From: Morinoia aosen
Taxonomy: Eukaryota; Arthropoda; Malacostraca; Amphipoda; Talitridae
Assembly (NCBI GenBank): GCA_030386875.1
Contig: CM059579.1
Span: forward strand, 92,880,253-92,944,252
DNA: 64,000 bases
Reading direction: 5' to 3'
In this document: positions 1 to 12,400 of the stretch, piece by piece
Layout of the letters: the number at the start of each line of letters is the position of its first letter
Numbering within the stretch: the first letter of the stretch is position 1
Program-made: the position numbers and the translations under genes
Notes under the pieces: model-generated
Told to the model about the DNA's origin: nothing
The model's input: only the letters and a program-made list of their open reading frames with translations
The model's database searches: none

Positions 1-2473
1 TGCTAAATAACATTGACGTGGCTAAAGAGCATTGAGGTTGCTAAAGAGCATTGAGGTGGCTGAAGAGCATTAAGACGGCTAAATAGCATTGAGGTGGCTA
101 AATAGCATTGAAGTGGGTGAAGAGCGTTGAGGCGGCTATATAGCATTGACGTGGCTAAATAGCATTGAGGTGGCTAAATAGCATTGAGGTGGCTAAATAT
201 CATTGACATGGCTAAATAGCATTGACGTGGCTAAAGAGCATTGATTTGGCTTAAGAGCATTGAGGTGGCTAAATAGCATTGACGTGGCTAAATAGCATTG
301 GGGTGGCTAAATAGCATTGAGGTGGCTAAATTGCATAAGGTGGGTAAATATCATTGACATGGCTAAATAACATTGACGTGGCTCAAGAGCATTGAGGTGG
401 GTAAAGAGAATAGAGGCTGCTAATTGCATTGAGGTGGATAAAGAGCATTCAGGTGGCTAAATAGCATTGAGGTGGCTAAATACCACTAAGGTGGCTAAAT
501 AGCTTTGACGTTGCTAAATAGCATTAAGTTGGCTAAATAGCATTGAGGTGGCTAAATATCATTGAAATGGCAAAACAACATTGACGTGACTAAAGGGCAC
601 TGAGGTGGCTAAAGTGCATCGAAGTGGCTAAATAGCATTGACGTGGATAAATAGCATTGAGGTGGCTAAATAGCATTAAGGTGGCTGAATATCATTGACA
701 TGGCTATATAATAATGACGTGGCTGAAGAGCATCGAGGTTGCTATAGAGTATTGAGGCGGCTAAATAGCATTGAGGTGGCTAAGGAGCGTTGAGGTGGCT
801 AAAGACCATTGAGGCGGCGAAATAGCATTGAGGTGACTAAAGAGCATTGAGCCGGCTAAATTGCATTGAGGTGGCTAAAGATCATTGAGGCGGCTAAATA
901 TCGTTGAGGTGACTAAAGAGCATTGAGGCGGCCGAATAGCATTGAGGTGGCTATTGAGCATTGAGGTGGCTGAAGAGCATTGAGACTGCTAAATAGCATT
1001 GAGGTGGCTAAATAGCATTGAGGTGGCTGAGGAGCGTTGAGGCGGCTTTATAGCATTGACGTGGCTAAATAGCATTGAGGTGGCTAAATAGCATTGAGGT
1101 GGCTAAATATCATTGATAAGGCTAAATAGCATTGACGTGGCTAAAGAGCATTGATATGGCAAAAAAGCATTGAGGTGGCTAAATACCTTGACGTGGCTAA
1201 ATAGCATTGGGGTGGCTAAATAGCACTGAGGTGGCTAAATAGCATAAGGTGGTTAAATATCATTGACATGGCTAAATAACATTGACGTGGCTAAAGAGCA
1301 TTGAGGTGGCTAAAGAGCATTGAGGTGGCTAAGTAGCATTGACGTGGCTAAAGAGCATTGAGGTGGCTATAGAGCATTGAGGTGGGTAAATAGCATTGAC
1401 GTGGCTAAATAGCATTAGGGCGGCTAAATAGCATTGTGGCGGCTAAATAGCATTGAGGTGGCTAAAGAGCATTGATGCGGCAAAATAGCATTGAGGTTTC
1501 AAAAGCGCATTGAGGCGGCTGAATAGCATTGAGATGGCTAAAGAGCATTGAGGTGGCTAAAGAATATTGAGGTGGCAAAGTATCATTGAGGTGGCTAAAT
1601 AGCATTGAGGTGGATAAATGGCATTAGGGCGGCTAAATAGCATTGAGGCGGCTAAATCGCATTGAGGTGGCTAAAGAGCATCGAGGCGGCTAAATAGCAT
1701 TGAGGTGGCTAAATGGCATTAAGGTGGGTAAATATCATTGACATGGCTAAGTAATTTTGTCGTGGCTAAAGAGCATTGAGGTGGCTAAAGAGCATTGAGG
1801 TGGCTAAGTAGCATTGACCTGGCTAAAGAGCATTGAGGTGGCTATAGAGCATTGAGGTGGATAAATAGCATTGACGTGGCTGAATAGCATTGAGGTGGCT
1901 AAAGAGCAATAAGTCGCCTAAATAGCATTGAGGTGGCTGAATAGCATTAAGGGGGTTGAATATCGCTTACATTGCTAAATAACATTGACGGGGCTAAAGA
2001 GCATTGAGGTATCTAAAGAGCATTGAGGCGGCTTAATAGCATTGAGGTGGCTAAATACCTTTAAGGTGGCTAAATAGCACTGACGTAGCAAAAGAGCATG
2101 AGGTGGCTAAATAGCAATAAGGAGGCTAAACATCATTGACATGGCTGAATAACATTTACATGGCTAAAGAACATTGAGGGGGCTAAAGAGCATTGAGGCG
2201 GCTAAATAGTATTGGGGTGGCTAAAGAGCATGAGGCGGCTAAATAGCATTGAGGTGGCTAAAGAGAATTGAGACGGCTAAATAGCATTGAGGTGGCTAAA
2301 GAGCATTGAGGCGGCTACATAGCATTGATGTGGCTAAACAGCATTGAAGTGGCTAAATAGCATTGAGGTGGTTAAATATCATTGACATGGCTGAATAACA
2401 TCGACGTGGCTAAAGAGCATTGAGGTGGCTAAAGAGCATTGAGGCGGCTAAATAGCATTGAGGCGGCTAAAGA

Positions 2474-4187
2474 GCGTTTTTGGGTGGCTAAAGAGCATTT
2501 AGGTGGCTAAAGGGCATTGAAATGGCTAAAGAGCATTGAGGCGGCTGAAGAGCATTGAGGTGGCTAAATAGCATTGAGGCGGCTAAATAGCATTGAGGTG
2601 GCTAAATAGCATTGAGGCGGCTAAATAGCATTGATTTGGCTAAAGAGCGTTGAGGTGGCTAAAGAGCATTGAGATGGCTGAAGAGCATTGAGGCGGCTAA
2701 AGAGCATTAAGGCGGCTAAATAGCATTGAGGCGGCTAAACAGCATTGAGGTGGCTAAAGAGCATTGAGGCGGCTAAATAGCATTGAGGTGGCTAAGGAAA
2801 ATTGAGGTGGCTAAATCGCATTGACGTGGCTAAATAACATTGACGTTGCTAAATAGCATTGAGGTGGCTAAATAACATTAAGGTGGCTAAATAGCATATA
2901 CGTGGCTAAATAGCATTGAGGTGGCTAAATAGCGTTAAGGTGGCTAAATATCGTTGACATGGCTAAATAACATTGACGTTGCTAAAGAGCATTGAGGCGG
3001 CTAAATAACATTGAGGTGGCTAGAGAGCATTGAGGTGGCTAAAGAGCTTTGAGGCGGCCAAATAGCATTGAGGTGGCTAAAGAGCATTGAGGCGGCTAGA
3101 TAGCATTGACGTGGCTAAATAGCATTGAGGTGGCTAAAGAGCATTGAGGTGGCTAAATAGCATTGAGGTGGCTAGAGAGCATTGAGGTGGCTAAAGAGCA
3201 TTGAGGCGGCTAAATAGCATTGAGGTGGCTAAAGAGCATTGAGGCGGCTAGATCGCATTGACGTGGCTAAAGAGCATTGAGGTGGCTAAAGAGCATTGAG
3301 GCGGCTAAATAGCATTGAGGCGGCTAAAGAGCGTTTTTGGGTGGCTAAAGAGCATTTAGGTGACTAAAGGGCATTGAAATGGCTAAAGAGCATTGAGGCG
3401 GCTGAAGAGCATTGAGGTGGCTAAATAGCATTGAGGCGGCTAAATAGCATTGAGGTGGCTAAATAGCATTGAGGCGGCTAAATAGCATTGATTTGGCTAA
3501 AGAGCGTTGAGGTGGCTAAAGAGCATTGAGATGGCTGAAGAGCATTGAGGCGGCTAAAGAGCATTAAGGCGGCTAAATAGCATTGAGGCGGCTAAACAGC
3601 ATTGAGGTGGCTAAAGAGCATTGAGGCGGCTAAATAGCATTGAGGTGGCTAAGGAAAATTGAGGTGGCTAAATCGCATTGACGTGGCTAAATAGCATTGA
3701 CGTTGCTAAATAGCATTGAGGTGGCTAAATAACATTAAGGTGGCTAAATAGCATATACGTGGCTAAATAGCATTGAGGTGGCTAAATAGCGTTAAGGTGG
3801 CTAAATATCGTTGACATGGCTAAATAACATTGACGTTGCTAAAGAGCATTGAGGCGGCTAAATAACATTGAGGTGGCTAGAGAGCATTGAGGTGGCTAAA
3901 GAGCTTTGAGGCGGCCAAATAGCATTGAGGTGGCTAAAGAGCATTGAGGCGGCTAGATAGCATTGACGTGGCTAAATAGCATTGAGGTGGCTAAAGAGCA
4001 TTGAGGTGGCTAAATAGCATTGAGGTGGCTAGAGAGCATTGAGGTGGCTAAAGAGCATTGAGGCGGCTAAATAGCATTGAGGTGGCTAAAGAGCATTGAG
4101 GCGGCTAGATCGCATTGACGTGGCTAAAGAGCATTGAGGTGGCTAAAGAGCATTGAGGCGGCTAAATAGCATTGAGGCGGCTAAAGA
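2474..4187. repeat. Two adjacent 857-bp higher-order satellite repeats
   Basis: The marker variant gagcgtttttgggtgg begins at 2474, 3331 and 4188, exactly 857 bp apart. That is 45 units of 19 bp plus 2 bp from the longer T run in the marker. The two 857-bp blocks read almost identically, including rare variants such as ctaaggaaaattgagg and gcatatacgtgg. A third block begins at 4188 but diverges after about 140 bp. This indicates recent unequal exchange or replication slippage over blocks of 45 units. Confidence 0.93.
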
Positions 4188-7100
4188 GCGTTTTTGGGTG
4201 GCTAAAGAGCATTTAGGTGACTAAAGGGCATTGAAATGGCTAAAGAGCATTGAGGCGGCTGAAGAGCATTGAGGTGGCTAAATAGCATTGAGGCGGCTAA
4301 ATAGCATTGAGGTGGCTAAAGAGCATTGAGGCGGCTAAATAGCATTGAGGTGGCTAAAGAGCGTTGAGGTGGCTAAAGAGCATCGAAATGGCTAAATAGC
4401 ATCGACGTGGCTAAATAGCCTTGAGGTGGCTAAATAGCATCAAGGTGGCTGAATATCATTGGCATAGCTAAATAATATTGACGTGGCTAGAGAGCATTGA
4501 GGTGGCTATAGAGCATTGAGGCATCTAAATAGCATTGAGGTGGCTAGAGAGCATTGAGGTGGCTAAAGAGCATTGAGGCGTCTAAATAGCATGGAGGTGG
4601 CTAAAGAGCATTGAGGTGGCTAAAGAGCTTTGAGGCGACTAAATAACATTGACCTGGCTAAATAGCATTGAGGTGGCTAAATATAATTGACATGGCTGAA
4701 TAGCATTGACAAGGCTGAAGGGCATTGAGGTGGCTAAATAGCATTGAGGTGAGTAAATAGCATTGACGTGGCTAAATAGAATTCAGGTGGCTAAATAGCA
4801 TTGAGGCGGCTAAATTGCATTGAGGTGGCTAATGAGCATTGAAGTGGCTAAAGAGCATTGAGGCGGCTAAATAGCATTGAAGCGGCTAAATAGCTTTGAG
4901 GCTGCTTTATTGCATTGACGTGGCTAAATAGCAATGAGGTGGCTAAAAAGCACTGAGGCTTCTAAATTGCATTGAGATGGCTAAATAACATTGACGTGGC
5001 TAAAGAGCATTGAGGTGGCTAAAGAGCATTGAGGCGCTAATCGCATTGAGGTGGCTAAAGAACATTGAGGTGGATAAAGAGCATTGAGGCTTCTAAATAG
5101 CATTGAGGTGGCTAAATAGCATTAAGGTGGCTATATAGCATTGACCTGGCTAAATTGCATTGAGGTGGCTAAATAGCATTGAGGCGGCTGAATAGCATTG
5201 AGGTGGCTAAAGAGCACTGAGGTGGCTAAAGAGCATTGAGGCGGCTAAATAGCATTGAGGCGGCTAAATAGCTTTTAGGCTGCTTAATTGCATTGACGTG
5301 GCTAAATAGCAATGAGGTGGCTAAAAAGCTTTGAGGCTTCTAAATTGCATTGAGATGGCTAAATAACATTGACGTGGCTAAAGAGCATTGAGGTGGCTAA
5401 AGAGCATTGAGGCGCTAATCGCATTGAGGTGGCTAAAGAACATTGATGTGGATAAAGAGCATTGAGGCGGATAAATAGTATTGAGGTGGCTAAAGAGCAT
5501 GAGGCGGCTAAATAGGATTGAGGTGGCTAAAGAGCATTGAGGCGGCTAAATAGCATTAAGATGGCTAAAGAGCATTGAGGCGTTACATAGCATTGAGATG
5601 GCTAAATAGCATTAGGGTGGCTTAATAGCATTGACGTGGCTAAATAGCATTGAGGTAGCTAATTAGCATTGAGGTGGCTAAATATCATTGACATGGCTAA
5701 ATAACATCGACGTGGCTAAAGAGCATTGAGGAGGCTAAAGAGCATTGAGGCAGCTAAATTGCATTGAGGTGGCTAAATAGCATTGAGGTGGCTAAATACC
5801 ATTAAGGAGCCTAAATAGCATTGACGTTGCTAAATAGCATTGAGGTGGCTAAATAGCATTGAGGTGGTGAAATGTCATTGACATGGCTAAATAACATTGA
5901 CGTGACCAAAGGGCACTGAGGTGGCTAAAGAGCAACGAAGTGGCTAAATAGCATTGACGTGGATAAATAGCATTGAGGTGGCTAAATAGCATTAAGGTGG
6001 CTGAATATCATTGACATGGCTATATAATAATGACGTGGCTAAAGAGCATCGAGGTGGCTTTAGAGCATTGAGGCGGCTAAATAGCATTGAGGTGGCTAAA
6101 GAGCGTTGAGTTGGCTAAAGACCATTGAGGCGGCTCAATAGATTTGAGGTGGCTAAAGAGCATTGAGCCGGCTAAATTGCATTGAGGTGGCTAAAGATCA
6201 TTGAGACGGCTAAATATCGTTGAGGTGACTAAAGAGCAATGAGGCAGCCGAATAGCATTGAGGTGGCTAAAGAGCATTGAGGTGGCTGAAGAGCATTGAG
6301 ACGGCTAAATAGCATTGAGGCGGCTAAATAGCATTGAGGTGGCTGAGGAGCGTTGAGGCGGCTTTATAGCAATGACGTGGCTAAATAGCATTGAGGTGGC
6401 TAAATAGCATTGAGGTGGCTAAATATTATTGACATGGCTAAATAGCATTGACGTGGCTAAAGAGCATTGATTTGGCAAAAGAGCATTGAGGTGGCTAGAT
6501 ACATTGACGTGGCTAAATAGCATTGGGGTGGCTAAATAGCATTGAGGTGGCTAAATAGCATAAGGTGGGTAAATATCATTGACATGGGTAAATAACATTG
6601 ACGTGGCTAAAGAGCATTGAGGTGGCTAAAGAGCATTGAGGTGGCTTAGTAGCATTGACGTAGCTAAAGAGCATAGAGGTGGCTATAGAGCATTGAGGTG
6701 GCTAAATAGCATTGACGTGGCCAAATAGCATTAGGGCGGCTAAATAGAATTGTGGCGGCTTAATAGCATTGAGGTGGCTAAAGAGCATTGATGCGGCAAA
6801 ATCGCATTGAGGTTTCAAAAGCGCATTGAGGCGGCTGAATAGCATTGAGATGGCTAAAGAGCATTGAGGTGGCTAAAGAACATTGAGGTGGCTAAGTATC
6901 ATTGAGGTGGCCAAATAGCATTGAGGTGGATAAATGGCATTAGGGCGGCTTAATAGCATTGAGGCGGCTAAATCGCATTGAGGTGGCTAAAGAGCATCGA
7001 GGCGGCTAAATAGCATTGAGGTGGCTAAATGGCATTAAGGTGGGTAAATATCAATGACATTGCTAAGTAATTTTGTCGTGGCTAAAGAGCATTGAGGTGG

Positions 7101-7593
7101 CTAAAGAGCATTGAGGTGGCTAAGTAGCATTGACCTGGCTAAAGAGCATTGAAGTGACTATAGAGCATTGAGGTGGATAAATAGCATTGACGTGGCTGAA
7201 TAGCATTGAGGTGGCTAAAGAGCAATAAGTCGCCTAAATAGCATTGAGGTGGCTAAAGAGGATTGAGGCGGCTTAATAGCATTGAGGTGGCTAAATAGGT
7301 TTAAGGTGGCCAAATAGCACTGACGTAGCAAAAGAGCATGAGGTGGCTAAATAGCAATAAGGAGGCTAAACATCATTGACATGGCTAAATAACATTTACA
7401 TGGCTAAAGAACATTGAGGTGGCTAAAGAGCATTGAGGCGGCTACATAGCATTGACGTGGCTAAACAGCATTGAAGTGGCTAAATAACATTGAGGTGGTT
7501 AAATATCATTGACATGGCTAAATAACATCGACGTGGCTAAAGAGCATTGAGGTGGCTAAAGAGCATTGATGCGGCTAAATAGCATTGAGGCGG

Positions 7594-8420
7594 CTAAAGA
7601 GCGTTTTCGGGTGGCTAAAGAGCATTGAGGTGGCTAAAGGGCATTGAAATGGCTAAAGAGCATCGAGGCGGCTGAAGAGCATTGAGGTGGCTAAATAGCA
7701 TTGAGGCGGCTAAATAGCATTGAGGTGGCTAAATAGCATTGAGGCGGCTAAATAGCATTGATTTGGCTAAAGAGCGTTGAGGTGGCTAAAGAGCATTGAG
7801 ATGGCTGATGAGCATTGAGGCGGCTAAAGAGCATTGAGGCGGCTAAATAGCATTGAGGCGGCTAAACAGCATTGAGGTGGCTAAAGAGCTTTGAGGCGGC
7901 TAAATAGCATTGAGGTGGCTAAAGAAAATTGAGGCGGCTAAATCGCATTGACGTGGCTAAATAGCATTGACGTTGCTAAATAGCATTGAGGTTGCTAAAT
8001 AACATTAAGAAGGCTAAATAGCATATACGTGGCTAAATAGTATTGTGGTGGCTAAATAGTGTTAAGGTGGCTAAATATCGTTGACATGGCTAAATAACAT
8101 TGACGTTGCTAAAGAGCATTGAGGCGGCTAAATAACATTGAGGTGGCTAGAGAGCATTGAGGTGGCTAAAGAGCTTTGAGGCGGCCAAATAGCATTGAGG
8201 TGGCTAAAGAGCATTGAGGTGGCTAGATAGCATTGACGTGGCTAAATAGCATTGAGGTGGCTAAAGAGCATTGAGGTGGCTAAATAGCATTGAGGTGGCT
8301 AGAGAGCATTGAGGTGGCTAAAGAGCATTGAGGCGGCTAAATAGCATTGAGGTGGCTAAAGAGCATTGAGGCGGCTAGATCGCATTGACGTGGCTAAAGA
8401 GCATTGAGGTGGCTAAAGAG
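7594..8420. repeat. Diverged copy of the 857-bp higher-order repeat
   Basis: The block starts with the related marker gcgttttcgggtgg and follows the variant order of the 2474-4187 units, including gcatatacgtgg and the series of aggtggctagagagc units near its end. It has more substitutions than those two units have between them, so it is an older copy about 5 kb away. A short further match begins near 14780 (gcgtttctgggtgg). Confidence 0.8.
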
Positions 8421-8560
8421 CATTGAGGTGGATAAATAGCATTTACGTGGCTAAATAGAATGGAGGTGGCTAAAGACCATTGAGTCGGCTAAATAGCATC
8501 GACGTGGGTAAATAGCATTTAGGTGGCTAAACAGCATTGAGGTGGCTAAATATCATTGAC

Positions 8561-11500
8561 ATGGCTAGCATTGACGTGGCTGAAGGGCATTGAGGTGGCT
8601 GAAGAGCCTTGAGGTGGCTAAATAGCATTGACGTGGCTAAAGAGCATTGAGGTGGCTAATGAGCATTGAGGCGGCTGAATAGCATTGAGGCGGCTAAAGA
8701 GCGTTGAGGTGGCTGAAGAGCATTTAGGTGGCTAAAGGACATTGAGATGGCTAAAGAGCATTGAGGCGGCTAAAGAGCATTGAGGCGGCCAAATAGCATT
8801 GAGGTGGCTAAAGAGTATTAAGGTGGCTAAATAGCATTGACATCGCTAAATTGCATTGAGGTGGTTAATTAGCTTTAAGGGGGCTAAATAGCATTGATGT
8901 GGCTAAATAGCATTGAGGTGGCTAAATATCATTGACATGGCTAACTAGCATTGACGAGGCTAAAGAGCATTGAGGTGGCTAAATAGCATTAAGGTGGCAG
9001 AATATCATTGGCATAGGTAAATAATATTGACGTGGCTAAAGAGCATTGAGGTGGCTATAGAGCATTGAGGCGGCTAAATAGCATTGACCTGGCTAGAGAG
9101 CATTGAGGTGGCTAAAGAGCATTGAGGCGGCTAAATAGCATTGAGGTGGCTAAAGACCATTGAGGTGGCTAAAGAGCTTTGAGGCGACTACATAGCATTG
9201 AGGCGGCTAAATAGCATTGAGGTGGCTAAATAGCGTTGAGGCGGCTAAATAGCATTGACGTGGCTAAATAGCGTTGAGGGGGCTAAATGTCATTGACATG
9301 GCTGAATAGCATTGACGAGGCTGAAGAGCATTGAGGTGGCTAAATATCATTGACATGGCTAAATAACATCAACGTGGCTAAAGAGCATTGAGGTGGCTAT
9401 AGAGCATTGAGGCGGCTTAATAGCATTGAGGCGGCTAAAGAGCGTTGTGGTGGCTGAAGAGCATTTATGTGGCTAAAGAGCATTGAGGTGGATAAAGAGC
9501 ATTGAGGCGCCTAAAGAGCATTGAGGCGGCTAAATAGCATTGAGGCCGCAAAAAAGCATTAAGCTGTCTAAACATCATCGACATGGCTAAATAACATTGA
9601 CGCTGCTAAAGAGCATTGATGTGGTTAGAGAGCATTGAGGCTTCTAAATAGCATTGAGGAGGCTAAATAGCATTAAGGTGGCTATATAGCATTTACCTGA
9701 CTAAATAGCATTGAGGTGGCTAAATAGCATTGAGGCGGCTAAATAGCATTGAGGTGGCTATAGAGCATTGAGGTGGCTAAAGAGCATTGAGGCGGCTAAA
9801 TAGCATTGAGGCGGCTAAATAGGTTTGAGGCTGCTTAATTGCATTGAAGTGGCTAAAGAGCAATGAGGTGGCTAAAAAGCTTTGAGGCTTCTAAATTGCA
9901 TTGAGATGACTAAATAACATCGACGTGGCTAAAGAGCATTGAGGTGGCTAAAGAGCATTGAGGCGCTAATTGCATTGAGGTGGCTAAAGAACATTGAGGT
10001 GGATGAGGAGCATTGAGGCGGCTAAATAGTATTGAGGTGGCTAAAGAGCATGAGGCAGCTAAATAGCATTGAGGTGGCTAAAGAGCATTTAGGCGGCTAA
10101 ATAGCATTAAGGTGGCTAAAGAGCATTGAGGCATTACATAGCATTGAGGTGCCTAAATAGCATTAAGGTGGCTAAATAGCATTGACGTGGCTAAATAGCA
10201 TTGAGGTAGCTAAATAGCATTGAGGTGGCTAAATATCATTGAGGCAGCTAAATAGCATTGAGGTGACTAAAGTACATTGAGGTGGCTAAAGAGCATTGAG
10301 GCGGCTAAATAGTATTTAGGTGGCTGAAGAGCATGAGGCGGCTAAATAGCAAAGAGGTGGCTAAAGAGAAAGAGAATTGATGCGGCTACATAGCATTGAG
10401 GTGGCTAAATAGCATTAAGGTGGCTAAATAGCATTGACGTGGCTAAATAGCTTTGATGCAGCTAAATTGCATTGAGGTGGCTAAATATCATTGACATGGC
10501 TAAATAACATCAACGTGGCCTAAGAGAATAGAGGTGGCTAAAGAGCATTGAGGCGGCTAAATAGCATTGAGGTGGCTAAATAGCATTGAGGTGTCTAAAT
10601 ACCATTGACATGGCTAAATAGCATTGACGTGGCTAAAGAGCATTTAGGGGTGGCTAAAGAGCATTGAGGTCGCTAAATAGCATTGACGGGGCTGAATAGC
10701 ATTGAGGTGGCTGAATAGCATTGAGGCGGCTAAATACCATTGACATGGCTCTATAACACGGACGTGGCTAAAGAGCATAGAGGTGGCTAAAGAGCATTGA
10801 GGCGGCTAAATAGCATTGAGGCGGCTAAAGAGCGTTGAGGTGGCTAAAGAGCATTGACGTGGCTAAATATCATTGACATGGCTAAATAACATTGACGTGG
10901 CAAAGAGCATTGAGGTGGCTAAAGAGCATTGAGGCGGCGGAAGAGCTTTGAGGCGGCCAAATAGCATTGAGGTGGCTAAAGAGCTTTGAGGCGGCTAGAT
11001 AGCATTGATGTGGCTAAATAGCATTGAGGTGGCTAAAGAGCATTGAGGTGGCTAAATAGCATTGAAGTGGCTAGAGAGCATTGAGGTGGCTAAAGAGCAT
11101 TGAGGCGGCTAAATAGCATTGAGGTGGCTAAAGAGCATTGAGGCGGCTAGATAGCATTGACGTGGCTAAAGAGCATTGAGGTGGCTAAAGAGCATTGAGG
11201 TGGCTAAATAGCATTGACGTGGCTAAATAGAATGGAGATGGCTAAAGATCATTAATGCGGCTAAATTGCATCGACGTGGCTAAATAGCATTTAGGTGGCT
11301 AAACAGCATTGAGGTGGCTAAATATCATTGACATGGCTAGCATTGACGTGGCTGAAGAGCATTGAAGTGGCTAAAGAGCCTTGAGGTGGCTAAATAGCAT
11401 TGACGTGGCTAAAGAGCATTGAGGTGGCTAATGAGCATTGAGGCGGCTAAATAGCATTGAGGCGGCTAAAGAGCGTTGAGGTGGCTGAAGAGCATTTAGG

Positions 11501-12400
11501 TGGCTAAAGAGCATTGAGATGGCTAAAGAGCATTGAGGCGGCTAAAGAGCATTGAGGCGGCTAAATAGCATTGAGGTGGCTAAAGAGTATTAAGGTGGCT
11601 AAATAGCATTGACATCGCCAAATTGCATTGAGGTGGTTAATTAGCTTTAAGGGGGCTAAATAGCATTGATGTGGCTAAATAGCATTGAGGTGGCTAAATA
11701 TCATTGACATGGCTAAATAGCATTGACGAGGCTAAAGAGCATTGAGGTGGCTAAATAGCATTAAGGTGGCAGAATATCATTGGCATAGGTAAATAATATT
11801 GACGTGGCTAAAGAGCATTGAGGTGGCTATAGAGCATTGAGGCGGCTAAATAGCATTGACCTGGCTAGAGAGCATTGAGGTGGCTAAAGAGCATTGAGGC
11901 GGCTGAATAGCATTGAGGTGGCTAAAGACCATTGAGGTGGCTAAAGAGCTTTGAGGCGACTACATAGCATTGAGGCGGCTAAATAGCATTGAGGTGGCTA
12001 AATAGCGTTGAGGCGGCTAAATAGCATTGACGTGGCTAAATAGCGTTGAGGGGGCTAAATGTCATTGACATGGCTGAATAGCATTGACGAGGCTGAAGAG
12101 CATTGAGGTGGCTAAATATCATTGACATGGCTAAATAACATCAACGTGGCTAAAGAGCATTGAGGTGGCTATAGAGCATTGAGGCGGCCTAATAGCATTG
12201 AGGCGGCTAAAGAGCGTTGTGGTGGCTGAAGAGCATTTATGTGGCTAAAGAGCATTGAGGTGGCTAAAGAGCATTGAGGCGCCTAAAGAGCATTGAGACG
12301 GCTAAATAGCATTGAGGCGGTAAAAAAGCATTAAGCTGTCTAAACATCATCGACATGGCTAAATAACATTGACGCTGCTAAAGAGCATTGATGTGGTTAG
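8561..12400. repeat. 2.77-kb higher-order repeat inside the satellite
   Basis: The shortened junction atggctagcattgacg, in which most of one unit is missing, occurs at 8561 and again at 11333, 2772 bp apart. The following kilobase in each copy shows the same rare variants in the same order: gacatcgc, ggtggttaattagc, agaatatcattggcat, aagctgtctaaacatcatcg. This is a second, longer layer of homogenisation over the 19-bp unit. Confidence 0.88.
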
